Positions 11,115 through 24,478 of a stretch of 64,000 bases of DNA are shown one piece after another (positions within the stretch are counted from its first letter, which is position 1; each line of letters opens with the position of its first letter). The position numbers and the translations under genes are program-made. The notes under the pieces are model-generated. The model saw only the letters and a program-made list of their open reading frames with translations. It was not told the DNA's origin and did not search any database. Source of the DNA: Adiantum capillus-veneris (lineage: Eukaryota > Streptophyta > Polypodiopsida > Polypodiales > Pteridaceae); assembly GCA_014529385.2 (NCBI GenBank), contig CM043968.1, positions 8,104,648-8,168,647 of the forward strand, written 5' to 3'.

Positions 11115-12880
11115 ATTTTGAGTTCTCCTCAATAGAATCCTCTTACAGAAAATCTCACTTTCATAATTTATTCTTGCCGTGATTGAGAGAAAATAGTTGA
11201 TTCTCTAAAACTTTGCGTGTTTACAAAGTCACAAGCAGTGAAAAGCTAACAAATTATAAGATCCAAGAATGGCTAGAGTCTTTGTACTAGGCATAGGTCC
11301 TAAAGATAGACTAAGAGCAAGTATGTAAGTAGATTAGATGGTTAGGCATGTCAAGTGTCTCTGCAACACAAGAAGATAAAGGTGTCAAGATCATCCATGA
11401 ATTGTGGAAAGTAGCTAGGGATACAGCCTATGCTTAGGTATGCTTAAAAGAAAGAAAGGTTGCAAACATGATACATAGGGTTAATGAGAATGCAATGGGT
11501 TAATGGGATCCTCGACAGCTAGTTCACATTGGCTATCTTGAAAGAGCAAGAACTTTTCCTATAATAGCTAATATTGGGTGGAGAGTTAAACACACTATGC
11601 TTTTTTTGCATTCTCTCTCTCATGTTTTTTAAAGGAGAGGGGAGTTCGTGATCGTCATGAAACAAGTCTGTTTCACAAATTTTTAGCCATCCTCAAGCCT
11701 CGTTATCACATCAACATGATGAGATTTTTGGTATTTCATCCACCATAATATTCTTAACATCTTACTCTTAGTATGCTAGATTCATCAAACCTAAAGTGTT
11801 GTTATAGGCTTTACACTCTAGTTTGCTGTCTCTCAAACTCAAAATCTTTTGTAGGGTTGGTCAGGATTTCTCAAAGCATGGTGTGGTAGAAGCATTAGAA
11901 TTTAAACAACAATGATGCTTCCAATTGATGCTGGTTGCCCTCAAAAACTATTATTAGCTTCAAAATATCAGTGCCATTGGCACTGAGAAGTGCCACTTTC
12001 TATTGGCTAAGCCTCATGGCTCTTGTTCGCCAACTTCCCCATAATGCTCAAAGCTACTTCTACATCATCAAATTTCGGATCCCACATTACTCATAAAGTG
12101 CTGCTCATGCTCACAGTAAATGACTAGTCTACTTGGTTCTTGGGAGACCAAATTCCACAATGTATCTTTTCCTCAATTGTTCATTATAGCTAGTGCACCT
12201 TTTTGCAATAGATAACAAGTCTACTCGATAATTGGGAGACATTTTTAGCACAAATGTGTGTTCTTTTGTATGCATACAATTTCCAACATTTGAAACATAA
12301 ATGAAGAGCATTCAACATTTACATTGATGATTACTTTTCATGCAATTCTTTGTAAGCATTGCCTAAGTACATCTAATTGTTCAACTTGAATTAGCTTTAA
12401 AATCTTACATATTTATTCTTAATGGCTTTTAAATGTTCCAAAAACATAATATGGCATGACCATTCCCATTACATTTGCATCTTTGATTTAAGCATTATGG
12501 CATATTTCCTCCCTCTAGCATAAAAAGGGAAAACCCTTAAGCCTCAAATTTTTTTGTAACTTCCTTCAAGATTGTAGGATGTTGAAAAAATGGATAGTAT
12601 TAAACTTTAATGGGGATCTTACCAAAATATTTACCCTTCCCTTACATCATAGTCATCATTGACTATGAGTTATCTTAAGAAAAGTAGGGACGTGGTGCTC
12701 ATGGATCCTCATTTGAGCAACAACACCATGCTATGATAGATGGCTAGTTTACTAAATGTATGAGGGACATAGTCAACTACAAGTGCGTTTCCATACATTT
12801 TAGCGAACACATATTCACTAGTCTACATGGTGCTTGAGCGACATAGTCCTATGAAAGTTGACGATGTGGAAGCATAGAGC

Positions 12881-12952
<72 letters not shown>

Positions 12953-13517
12953 ACCAACCAACTGGCCAATAAAATAGATGACAATACAATGGGGTTTGGT
13001 GTACTTATATATTGGTATGGGGCCTTAAGTACCCCCATCAGTAAATTGCCCTTCCCATAATCTTGTCAAATAAGTAATATGAATACCTAAAGACAAAATA
13101 TTATTGGGATCACATTGGGCTATTCACTTGAGATGCTATAACTTTAACACCCTCTATGCAGCTCATAGTGGACATATGTATGAAGACAAAGTCAATGAAG
13201 TAGCTACCATGGACACCCAAGCATCGGCCAGGATACTAGATATACCAAATTTGCACCACCAACTTGTCACCTGAGAAGAATGCCATCTTGAGCACCAATT
13301 ATCTCACAAAAATTGAAAGTTTTGACCACACTACATCCAAGAATCCCCATTTGTGAATTGTGAACACATCATGTCTAAAATATCCTAGATAATGAACTTT
13401 TGGAACACATCCTATCCATAATCCGACCAAAAATAAATTTTTTTGTTCATATCAATAGTGTTTTGTTTATGTCGCGTTGGTTCCTTACCAAATGCATGTG
13501 CCTTGAACTCCTATTAA
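11115..13517. other. Unassigned stretch with one microsatellite
   Basis: I see no convincing gene. Open frames are short and unlike known families. A phrase containing GTCTACT...TTGGGAGAC occurs twice about 80 bp apart (near 12126 and 12209), suggesting a small local duplication. Probably old transposon remains and intergenic DNA. Confidence 0.5.
12883..12949. repeat. (AG)n microsatellite
   Basis: An uninterrupted AG/GA run of about 67 bp. Confidence 0.98.
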
Positions 13518-13929
13518 TGTGGAGTATTATTGGGCTTTCTACTGAAGGTTATACCTTAATTTTTGTTTTTATATTATAAGCAATTTTCTAGCAGCTCAAC
13601 GATATAACTACTCATATCTTCATGGAAATAGTGTCAAACTCGGGAAAAATCTCGTGTATGGGACTGAGGATGGTGAAGAAATGGAGTTGTAAGGCATTCT
13701 TGATTTATTCTTGTCATTCAATCATGTAGTTTCTTGAATTGGGTAGCGTGAGCTGTTTCTTGATGCTTGTAACTCAATAATGAAATGAACAATAGGAATC
13801 ATTATGTGTATCTCTCTATGTGTTTGTCTCTCTCCACCTTATCCTTCCATATCTTTGTGTGTAAACATGAAGAGAGAGATCAGCTTTTACACTCAATGAT
13901 CCAATGTTGTAGTTTCAATCCCTTGAGCA
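13518..13929 (+). repeat. Putative 5' LTR of the decayed element
   Basis: Starts TGTGGAGTATTATTGGGC, ends near CCTTGAGCA. Matches 16544-16962 at reduced identity, including ACTCAATAATG and the ATCTTTGTGTGTAAAC block. Confidence 0.5.
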
Positions 13930-14856
13930 TGATTAGGAGCGAGCCCAGAAGGGGAAGTTTTGATGGTAGGGTCATGATGCCAAAGTGGAAAAAATACAAA
14001 AAATGTCTAAAAATGGCATTTTCAAGGTTTTGTGATAGTTTTATAGACTCCTAACAATTTACAAATTTTATGCAGTTTGTAGTCTCATGTGACTACATTA
14101 AATGTACACTACATAAAGTGCATACTTTCAAGAAGCAATAAGTGTCTGCAACAAAACACTACAAATTGCCTAAAGAAGTCAAAATGATAATAAAGGAAGA
14201 GGTGGAAGTCACGAGCAACTCATGAACCAAGAGGATTGCCAACTACCCCAAACCTCACATCAAAGAGACTTAGAGCTTTGCAAATAGGCGACATTCTCCA
14301 AGCAACCAAGGAGATAGGTTCTTTTGTTCTTATGAATCTTTTATGTAATGCTTGTTTCTCAACAAAGAAGTTCTCTTTGGAGCATGGTAAAAAAGACTTG
14401 TGTTGTATTGATGATGAAGATTATGTGTTGATCAATTTTTGATGTATCTTGATGAGGGTTATCTCATCAAGAGTATTCAAGAGGATATTTATGATGATGG
14501 AAATGTTGATTTTAGACGATGGAAGGCTAAAAATTAGTTTTTAATATTGTTTATGCAATATTCAGCTGGTCAAGATAAGGATCTTGAATATCAAATCTAT
14601 GAATTACAATGTTTTACAATGCAAGTCCCTGATCTACAAATTAATGTTTTGCAAGGAATTTCTTTATCTTAATTCGTTGAATTGCAAAGTCTTGTTGTTT
14701 TTCAAGTTGAACTGGTCAAAATGCGTTCTTTGGAGTTGGAGAATGAGAGGTATTTGAATATGGTTGCAAAAAATGAGGTAGTTTCTTAGACCAATCAGCT
14801 TCAAGAAGAGAAGAGATCATTGATGATGGAGTTTTCACCTTCAAGCTGAAGCTCAT

Positions 14857-15117
14857 TTGCATATTTCTTATTATTATGAAGTTGATGATGCTCTTCTACA
14901 AGATTTTTTGGACAAGGATAATCAAATTAAGGATTTTAATCTTCAACTTACTCGAATCAAGGATATGGAGCTTTCTTCAAATATTCATGCTATAAAAGGT
15001 GTCTTGAATGATGATGTTGTCTTGAATGATCGTTATGATGTTGATGCTTTTACAAATGTAGTCAAGGATATTGAAAAATCTTCTTTTGAGGAAGTTCAAT
15101 TTCTTGATGATATTTGA
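14857..15117 (+). pseudogene. Acidic open-frame remnant inside the decayed element
   Basis: An 86-codon frame rich in Asp, Glu and Leu (for example LLQDFLDKDNQIKDFNLQ) with helical, coiled-coil-like character. The surrounding frames are broken by stops. I do not recognise the family. It may be what is left of a gag-like or accessory protein of the element. Confidence 0.25.
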
Positions 15118-16543
15118 GGATTTATACCAAGTTCCTAATATTGATGGTTTTGTCGATGTTGTAGATATGGTTTTGATTGATGATTATGCAAGTCTTTTGC
15201 AACATCTTTGATGATGATTAATTGGTTTTTCTGAAAGATGATTCTATATTTCTTTGTGATATACACGATGGACGAGATGAAGCTGATATTATTATATCTC
15301 TTTGTTTTCATGTCTTCATGCTTGATAACATAATGGAAGTTTTTTAGGCAAGTAATCTACAAGTCAAGAGTTTGATGAGACGAGTGAAGAAGCTCAAGGT
15401 AAGAGTGTTTGAGAAGGTGGACTCTACAATTGATTCTATTCTTCCTCCACAGGTGTTGAGAATGTTGAAGCAGCGATGTTTGATGGTTTGCAAGGTCTTG
15501 TTCTTATCTAACCATTTAAATCTCATTTTGAATTGAAACTTTATATATTTAAAAGGTTATTTGGTGCAAATTGGTGGTTAACAATGATCATGGAGATGTT
15601 TTTGAAGTATGTGATAATGGTTAAAGTTGCAGATGCTTTGAATGATGAAGTGTTTGAAGTGGATGAAGCTCAAATTGAAATGAATTTTTTAGATTTCTCG
15701 AAATTTGAGTTTGCAACCAGATTTGCAGATGGGAGATGTTGATTTTGATGATACAATATTGTCAATCTCATATCAATTGGACTAGATTTTGCAAAACAAT
15801 GATCAGGAGATGAAGGTTTTGAACGTGATTTTGCAAAATGCTTGTGTATTTCAAAGGTATTTGATGTTTTTGATGTTTTTCTTGCTAAAATTGCAATCTT
15901 TGATTAGCAAAATGGTTGGCTGTAATTACAAAGAGGGGATTTTCTTGAGTTTAATTTCCCAAGAATGATAGATGTTGAAGGGGAGATTTTTGTGGAGCAT
16001 TTGTATCACATTTTCTTGGGTTCTTGGAAGCAGTTTGTTTACTTAAGAAGCTGTTTTGGAGATATATTTGCTGATTTTTAGATTTGGAAAGATTTGCTAT
16101 TCTCAAAAGTGAAGATTTCAAGGATGGTGGGAATTTTGAACTTGAATTTGGCTATATTTACTTTATGTTTGTGGAGTAAAAGTTTCACCCTTGAATTATG
16201 GCTCTACAAGTTTCTATTGTATGACCTTACTTGGATGTATCTTTACATGATGGGCTTCCAATCCTGGCGTGTTGTTATAAATGGTTTCACTTGTAATTCA
16301 AGCTGTTATGTGGTGAGTTGGTGCACAAATTTTGATATCAATGGAAATCTTTTTGGGGTTTATAGAGATTGTTTCACAATGATGTACTGTGTAGTTTATG
16401 AATCTTTGATTCAGTTCCCAACACTTCACTTTGCACTCCAAAGAGTTATTAGCACTTAATTTTTTTAAATCATGAAGAAGGGAATTTGTGGGTGTCGAGT
16501 CCAAATTTGAGGAAAATTCTACCATCGAGTGTGCCAAGTGTTA

Positions 16544-16962
16544 TGTGGAGTATTATTGGGCTTTCTATTGAAGGTTATACCTTAATTCCCACTTTTAGGT
16601 TATATGAAATTTCCACACACTCGAACAATATGACTACTAATATCTTCATGGGTAGAGTATCAACCTCTAGGAATCTCCTGTATGGGGCTGAGGATGGTCA
16701 AGGGAAGGAAAATGAATGGAGTTCTAGGGCGTTCTTGATGTATTCTTGTCATTGAGTCATACAATTTCCTCAATTTAGCATGCATTATTTCTTCATGCTT
16801 GCAACTCAATAATGGAATTAACAATGGAATCATTACTGTATCTCTCTGTGTGTTTCTCTCTTGCCAACTTATCCTTTGGTATCTTTGTGTGTAAACGAGT
16901 AGAGGGTGAGCCTCTACAACTCTGACCCACAAGTTCTAACATTGATAACTTGAACTCCAACA
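16544..16962 (+). repeat. Putative 3' LTR of the decayed element
   Basis: Second copy of the repeat of about 415 bp. It begins TGTGGAGTATTATTGGGC and ends near CCAACA. Confidence 0.5.
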
Positions 16963-17067
16963 CATGGGTGCAAATCATGTATAGGGAACTTTGTTTTCCC
17001 CTCTCTGCCTCTCACAAGCCTCTCTTTGGTTGAAGCAAGTTGTGACAAGTGTTATTTGGCTAGAAAT

Positions 17068-17900
17068 CTAGCACCATGGCCATTGCCATGTGTGCCATGT
17101 CAATCTCCTTGGTGCATGCAATGTCTTTGCTATCCTTGTTAAGCTTGCCTTTGTCTTTGTACTTTCTATGGAGCGCTTGTCCAAGGAGTCACAATCTCGA
17201 AACAAATGCTCTCTCCTTCCGTGCATACAAAAGGCTAGTGTCTTGTGCAATGTTTCCAAGGAAGTATATGCACATGTCATGGAAGAGGCTAGGCATGTCT
17301 TCAGTTTATCCTTGAGTAATTAGGATGACCTCCTTCTTGATTGAGGACGAGTCTAAAGCATCAAAGTCCACCAGGTCCTTTGTAATCTACAATTGAAATG
17401 CGTTCTCGACAACTTCATATTCTTTTGGAATCTTTGAGAGTACCAAGGCCTCAAACTGTGTAGAAGTCCTCAATCTTTCCATTGCCATGTGGATCTTAGA
17501 TATTTTTTGTTGCTCAATACCACCCTTTACCGTTCATAATTGTTGCTAAGCAAGTAGGAAAAGTGGGCCATTGGATGAGGTGTCTCAAAAAGCCATCCCA
17601 TGGGGCTCAATTTGAGGCATTTTAGCATGTGGCCAAAAACTCCTTAACTAGTGTTGTAAATGTTTCAAAATGCAGGAATGATTAATGCCTAGCATTTCTT
17701 CCCAGAGTGTTTCAAGTTGATTTTCTTCAGGTAGTTACCCTTTGTAGCCCCGTGCTTCAAAATCATCTCGATAGAGACCATCTTGCTTGCAAGAAAATGA
17801 GAAAATAGAGCTGTTGTTTGCATGCATCTCAAGACTCTTTAGTTGACGCTACCCTTTGTTGTTGCACTAGGTATTGTGATTCAAAATGCTCTACTCTCCC
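17068..17900 (-). pseudogene. Degenerate copia gag fragment (family B, second unit)
   Basis: Read on the - strand just after a Met-tRNA-like PBS (17923-17934), this region gives gag-like pieces broken by stops and frameshifts. They include a helical stretch with SKIPKEYEVVENAFQL near 17400-17470, where gag of this class has LPxxYE-like sequence, and a decayed zinc knuckle near 17200-17240 (CMHGRREHLFRDC, first cysteines displaced). No pol follows at lower coordinates. Position right after PBS and LTR fits a gag region. Confidence is moderate because the decay is heavy. Confidence 0.5.
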
Positions 17901-17922
17901 GTTCATGATGAAGGATAGTGAA

Positions 17923-17934
17923 GCTCTCATACCA
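17923..17934 (-). other. Primer binding site of copia B unit 2 (one mismatch)
   Basis: GCTCTCATACCA is the complement of the Met-tRNA site with one change. It lies directly inside the LTR at 17935. Confidence 0.75.
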
Positions 17935-18266
<332 letters not shown>

Positions 18267-18282
18267 AATCCCTCTTGGGAGT
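18267..18282 (-). other. Polypurine tract of copia B
   Basis: On the - strand CCCAAGAGGGATT directly precedes the TGTTGCC LTR start. Confidence 0.6.
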
Positions 18283-18343
18283 GATGTGGTGGACATGAGC
18301 TGACACATAGAGTATAAGGAACTGCCATGCCTTGAAGATATGA

Positions 18344-21300
18344 TCATTCCACAAAGAGGAGAAAGACCAAAGCTTTGAGGAAAGCTTTGAACTTTTCACA
18401 AGACAATGCCTTTGTGAAAAGATCTGCAAGGTTGTTATGTGTTGACACATAAGCTAAGTTGATCTCTCCTACTGAGAGTCTCTACCTAACATAGTGATAA
18501 TGCACCTCAATGTTCTTTGTAAAAGCATGAAAAATTGGGTTCCTCGCAACTGCCAATGCACTATGACTGTTAGTGTAGATGATATTGGTAGTATCTTGTT
18601 CAACACCCAAATTAGCCATAAGGCATCTAGGCCATACACACTCAATCGTAGCTCTGAAGACTACCTTGTACTCAACCTCACACTTGGAAGTGGCCACAAT
18701 AGGTTTCTTCTTGCTCAGCCATGATATGCATGAATTGTCGAGCACAAAACAAAAACCACTAGTGGACACTCACATGTCATAATAAGCAATCCAATATGAG
18801 TCCAAAAAAGCATGTAAATCTGGCGGCAATGATCCCCCCTTGAGATAAAACAATCCAAGATGTAAAGTGTCACTCAAGTAACAAAATATCCCCTTAACAA
18901 CCTTCCAATGCTTAGACCCTGGGCTATGCATAAATCTACTAACGTGTGAGACTAAAAACTGAATATTCGGCCTTGTATTGCATACATAAGTAAGGAATCC
19001 AAGAGGAGTTTGGTACAGAGTGACATTGGCAAGATCACCAGCATCATGAAGACTCAACTTCAAACCTATTTTCATAAAAGTGGTAATAGGCTTGCACTCC
19101 TCAAGTCCAAACTTACATAGCAATGTTTCTAAGTAACGTGTTTGACACAAGGTAATACCATCATCACACTGCTTAAAATGTATGCCCAAGTAATGATTCA
19201 ACAGCCTCAAATCTTTCATTTCAAATTGGCCTTAAATTTAATAATATGTGTCTCATTTCGACCAATGATCAGCAAATCATCCACATAGAACAACAATGAG
19301 AAGTACATCACTGTCACACTTTACATACAAAGTGCATTCTATTGAACTATTATGAAAGCCTCGTTTGACCAAATGAGTGTTAACTTTCCCATACCAAGTA
19401 CGAGGAGACTGATTCAACCCATATAAAGCTTTCTTATATTTGTACACTTTATCCTCTTGTCCTTTCTTGACAAAACCGCGAGGGTGCGTTACATGAATTT
19501 CCTCAAATATGTCACCATTCAAGAAAGTAGTAACAATGTATGATTGATGTACATCCCATCCAAATGATATGTCAATGCACATAAAAAAGACACAATAGTC
19601 ATACGACAAGTGGCATCAAAAGTCTCTGCATAATCTATGCCTTTCTTCTATGCATAACCTTTTGCAACAAGTCAAGCCTTATAGCGATCAATCACACCAT
19701 CTGGCTTGTGATTCAACTTGTAAATCCACTTCATACCAATGGCCTTTTTTCTAGGAGGCAAATCACATTAAGTACATGTGTCATTTTCTATAAGTGCATC
19801 ATATTCTGATTGCATGGCAGCTATCCAATTTTTTGAATTCTGTGCTTCATCAAAAGGCAGAGATTCCTTTATATCACATAAGCTAGAAACATCCATAGCA
19901 TAACAATCTAATGCATAAGGTGCATGGTGAGAACCTGGACGAGTACGACTAGACAAAGGTGCATCTAATGTACTATCACACAAAGTATGCACCAGCCATT
20001 TTGGCATACCTCTAGCATGCTCATTCCCAGCGCTTTCCACATCAAGTACATCATGTACATTTGCATGAGTAATAGGTTGATCCGTAGCATTTTTTGAAAT
20101 CCCCATAGGCTATACATTTGCCTCATTGGAATTTACATTCACATTTTCACCATTGAAAAGAGGCAACAAACTTTCATAACTATCCTGTGAGCTTACATTA
20201 CTGTCTCTAGTACTTGATAGCAAAGGCTGAACATAATATTCCACAAACACAACATCCCGTGAAACCGGAATACACTTTGTTTGTAGAGAGTAAAACATGT
20301 AATCTTCGCTTCCAATATTGTAATGAACAAAAATGCATTTGACAGCCTTATCATTAAATTTTCTACACTTTGTTTGTGGTACCAAAGGATAAGTCAAAAA
20401 CGCACATGTGATCAATAGATGGCTTTCTATCATGCCATGCTTCATAAGGAGTCATAGACTAAAAAGATTTTGTAGGACACCTATTAAGTACATAAGTAGC
20501 ACACATGATAGCCTCAAGCCAAAACGAATGTGGCAAAGCTTGACTCTTGACCATACAAAGCGACTTGTTTTTCCTTTCAGAAACACCATTTTGCTGGGGT
20601 GTATATGACACTGTATATTGATGTTTTATCCCATGACTAGCCAAAAATGCATTAAACTCATGAGACATATACTCCCCCCCTAGATCTGAACTGAGGGTTC
20701 CCATAGTACATTTAAAGACATTTTTAGCCATAGCCAAAAATTGCTTGAATCACATAAACTCTTGGGACTTAGCTTAGTCGAATACATCCATGCATGCCTG
20801 GAGTAATAATCAATGAAAGTCATGAAGTAAAGGTAATTTCCCAAGGATGGAGTTTGCATGAGTCCACAAACATCACTATGCACAAATTGCAATCTGCACG
20901 TAGCCCTAACTAAACCATCCTTTGGAAACTTCAAATGCTCCATCTTACCCAAAATACAATGTTCACAAACATGCTTCACATGTGCTTCAAGAGGCGGCAA
21001 AGAAGAAACCATACTAGATTTCTACAAATGCAGCAAACTGACACAATCCAGATGCCCAAAACGTGCGTGCCAAAGTTTTGCATCTAAAACAACCTTTGAA
21101 TCCACAACTGCATTTGCAAAATTTTGCCCACACTTGTCATACAAAAAAGTAAGCTTATACAACCCACGACACAAAATACTAGATGCAACAATTTCATCAC
21201 CAAGTTTGAGATCATGAATTGTACATCTGTCATCCACAAATTTGACAACAAGACCAAGTCTAGCAAGTGCAGATACAAACTGAAGGTTTTTCTTAATCCC

Positions 21301-21353
21301 ATGTACATAAAGTGCATCGACAAGTGTGAAAGAACTACCATTTGCAGGAATCA
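18344..21353 (-). pseudogene. Degenerate copia B pol (protease end, integrase, RT, RNase H)
   Basis: A - strand copia pol in broken frames. From 21353 downward: end of protease and GAG-pre-integrase region (NGSSFTLVDALYVHGIKK; LWHARFGHLDCVSLLHL), integrase (CEHCILGKMEHLKF, HSDVCGLM, TPQQNGVSERKNKS), RT start near 19700 (KWIYKLNHKPDGVIDRY) with in-frame stops, palm-region pieces, RNase H (STSGFCFVLDNS, NSHSALAVARNP, FTKNIEVHYHYVR) and a terminal LADLFTKAL block ending at TGA 18344-18346. At least five stops or frameshifts make it inactive. Gag, the start of protease and the original 5' LTR are missing; the 5' side meets another LTR at 21354. Confidence 0.9.
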
Positions 21354-21640
21354 TGATGGGATTATGGAGGATAAGGGAGAGAAGCGTTCATGGTAATGGA
21401 ATGCTAATTAACACTTGAGCACACAATAATTACACAATAGAATTGGAGTAGACTATAGACACAAAATGCTTATCTTATTGCTTGAAATTGACTACAAGAA
21501 GGCTCTTTATATAGAGTTACGCTAGGCTTCTTCCCTGACATCATTGATGACCTCATACTAAGCTTCCAAATAAGGCAAGACAACTTGAAAATTGGTAATC
21601 ACACTTTTAGGGGGTTTTCTTAGGATCATAACTCTTCCAA
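21354..21640 (-). repeat. LTR end of copia family B', fused directly to copia B pol
   Basis: On the - strand the sequence ends in AATCCCATCA, the same end seen before a genuine PBS at 35224. About 37 bp match (TGATGGGATTA.GGAGGATAAG and on through GAAGCGTTCAT). No PBS follows here; pol begins at once, so leader and gag have been lost at this junction. A TATA-like CTTTATATAGAG at about 21509-21520 would be an LTR promoter on the - strand. The outer boundary near 21640 is a guess. Confidence 0.65.
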
Positions 21641-22916
21641 AATGCTTTTACTATGTCTAGGAAGAGACCTCATGGGGTATACCATGACTTGGGCTACTTT
21701 TGGCCATACTACACATGCCTTAGGCCACCTAGGATGCCCAATAGACAAGAGGGAAGTCTCATGGATACAAAACATCATTTTTCCAAGGAAGGATCACAAA
21801 GAAGGCCGGGATTATAGACCGAAGCCCATTCCAAACAACCCTCCCCTTAGGCTTAGGACTATGATAGACACACTCGCTTATATGCCATACGTTTGAGACA
21901 CTCATTCATTCATATTCTCCACAGACACTCATTCATTCATATGCCACACAGGCTCTATGCCACTTAGGCTTTATGCCATAAAAGGCTTATCAATCACTCA
22001 TTCATTCATGTGCCACTCATGGTCTATGGAACCTCCCCTTAAATGGGAGATATATCATTTATTCTACTTTTGTCTTCATAAGGATTTGGATCCTCATCCC
22101 TTTCTTCTTTTTTTGCTACACCATCTTCATTTTCATGTCCTTCTGAATAGTGCCTTTGTTGTCACATGCACAGTCATTGTCGTGGTTGTACTTCATGTCA
22201 TCTTCATGGATGTCTTTATGGTTTTTGATGTCTTCTTTCTCTTTATCTTCATGTTGATAGCCTTCATGGTCTTCATTATCTTCATCTTTATTATTCTCCT
22301 TCATGTTGTCAATGAACTCTTCATATTTCTTGCTCTCCATTATCTTCATGATATGCTCAGTGTGAACGCTCTTGAAGAAGCCTTCAACTTTGAGAGAATT
22401 TCCTTATGTGAAGAACCTCTTCACCGGGGTGGCCCCTCTTCACCATAAGTGATTTTGAGCAAATGCAAAATAAGATTTTGAGAGAATTTCCTTCTATGAA
22501 GAACCTCTTCACCGGGGTGAAGCCTTCACCATAAGTGATTTTGAGCTTTTTGTGCGAATGCAAAAGCTTTGGGTGCAAGCTTTGATGGCCATTGAAATGC
22601 TTGAAGTTGAGATTTGATATTTTGTGAAGCTCTTTAGGCTTGTGAAGGTTTGGCCATAGGAAAGCATCCCTTCATGTTGAAAAACTTGGTAGCAAAGGCT
22701 CTGTTGCTATGGGGACGCGCTCTTAGAGAATTTGTAACTTCTTTACATGTGAGAATCCCCCTCCTAATAATTCGAGGAGCCGTACTTGTGGTTGACTCTC
22801 AGTTTCCATGGGAAGAGACCCTTGAGCTTGCTTGAATTGAAGCTTTCGGCAGCTTGAGCTCTTGAGAGAACTATTGACCGCGAGAAGGTGGGCTTTGGTT
22901 GGGGCGGACCCAAAAG
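21641..22916. other. Unassigned DNA with short local repeats
   Basis: No recognisable gene. CATTCATTCAT-type phrases recur at 21898-22018. A block of about 87 bp containing AACCTCTTCACCGGGGTG is tandemly duplicated at about 22392-22545. The - strand of 22116-22349 gives a 77-codon frame dominated by Asp, Glu, Lys, His and Asn, which I take as low-complexity sequence rather than a gene. Confidence 0.5.
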
Positions 22917-22921
22917 CTTTG
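22917..22921. repeat. Left target-site duplication of G1 (CTTTG)
   Basis: CTTTG directly precedes the TGTTGGAC start of the left LTR and is repeated after the right LTR at 34520-34524. Confidence 0.92.
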
Positions 22922-23877
22922 TGTTGGACAGGAGAGACTCACACACCCATGAAGTGCATGCAAACACTACCTAGATCAACATAATGTCAATCGAGGACAC
23001 AGATGACACGGTAGGCACACGGAGGAAATCTCTTTAGCTTGTCAGGTTGAGACCATCCTACACATACAACACTCTTGAAGGCCAACTATACCACAATCAA
23101 GAACCTCACTGCTCTCAACTACACCACCTAGCCACATACACACATACGGAAGGTAACTCACCTAATCATGCTAGATTCGTACGAAACTTAAGGAACACCA
23201 TCCCCTCACTAGGATACACATGTCCCTAAGCTTCTACACTCAAAACCCTCACTCTAAACCCATCTGCGGAAAACGCGTAGGATGATAGAGCAGAATTTTG
23301 AAAGTGCCCGAAACTAAAATTTATGAGTACCTATGCCTAGCTTATGTTTCCACAATTCTCTAGACTACTAGCATGCAGAAAACAGACATTGTTTGATACA
23401 CTTACGGCCACAAATAGCTCGTAGATGCGTCGGCGTGTGCGCTTCGTCTCGCGTGGAATGCTTGGCGTTGTCGCATAGCTCTCCTCGAGCCTACAACAAT
23501 GGTGCAGTCGGATCTCCAATGCGTTGAGCGAGCAGGGCGTAGCAAGAGGATGAAGCTCACACTCACTCTCTTTCTCTCTCACACACAGTAGACGGCAACA
23601 CTAAGTTTGATTATGATAAAAGTCTTCTTTACAAAATGACCTAGGTACCTTATATACTAAGGCTACCTTAGGTTTAACCAAAAATGGGGTTGAAAGGGTC
23701 AAATGGCTTTGTATTTACAATCTGGAAGTGCCATTGCACCCCGACTTCTGAAACTAGAATAACTACTCATTACAAATGACGTTTATAGCCATAATCCGCA
23801 GCATTTCATAACTCGCAAAAGATAAGACTTTGGTACGAAACTTGAGTTATGTTGTGTTGTTGACCCAGCGGTCAACA
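22922..23877 (-). repeat. G1 3' LTR (956 bp)
   Basis: Begins TGTTGGACAGG and ends GGTCAACA on the + strand. It aligns along its whole length with 33564-34519. The roughly 30 differences I see lie in the first 680 bp or so; the last 275 bp or so look identical. Many differences are CG against TG or CA. Confidence 0.95.
23649..23656 (-). promoter_or_regulatory. TATA box in the G1 3' LTR
   Basis: TATATAAG on the - strand, followed downstream by the CpG-rich part of the LTR. The same motif is at 34291-34298 in the 5' LTR. Confidence 0.65.
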
Positions 23878-23892
23878 TTCCCCCCTTCCGCG
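23878..23892 (-). other. Polypurine tract of G1
   Basis: TTCCCCCCTTCCGCG on the + strand is a purine tract on the - strand, directly inside the 3' LTR. Confidence 0.85.
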
Positions 23893-23942
23893 TTCATGTC
23901 GTCCCCGACATGACCTGATTGTCGATGGCGATGTGGTCTTTG

Positions 23943-24478
<536 letters not shown>

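Larger units (their letters stand above)
13518..16962 (+). mobile_element. Decayed non-autonomous LTR element (LARD-like), tentative
   Basis: Two direct repeats of about 415 bp (13518-13929 and 16544-16962) flank about 2.6 kb with no recognisable pol. Both begin TGTGGAGTATTATTGGGC and stay alignable, with many differences and gaps. A degenerate Met-tRNA-like site (TGATTAGGAGC) follows the first repeat, and a purine-rich tract lies before the second at about 16472-16483. This supports an old LTR element, but the terminal bases are uncertain and I see no target duplication. An ancient segmental duplication is the alternative. Confidence 0.5.

Noticed and set aside
12823-13038. Leu-Ser-rich peptide frame over the AG tract
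   Set aside because: It is the translation of a microsatellite; the same applies to 17927-18328.
22116-22349. Highly charged 77-codon frame as a gene
   Set aside because: Low-complexity CTTCAT-rich DNA gives Asp/Glu/Lys/His strings; no start context, neighbours or family support.
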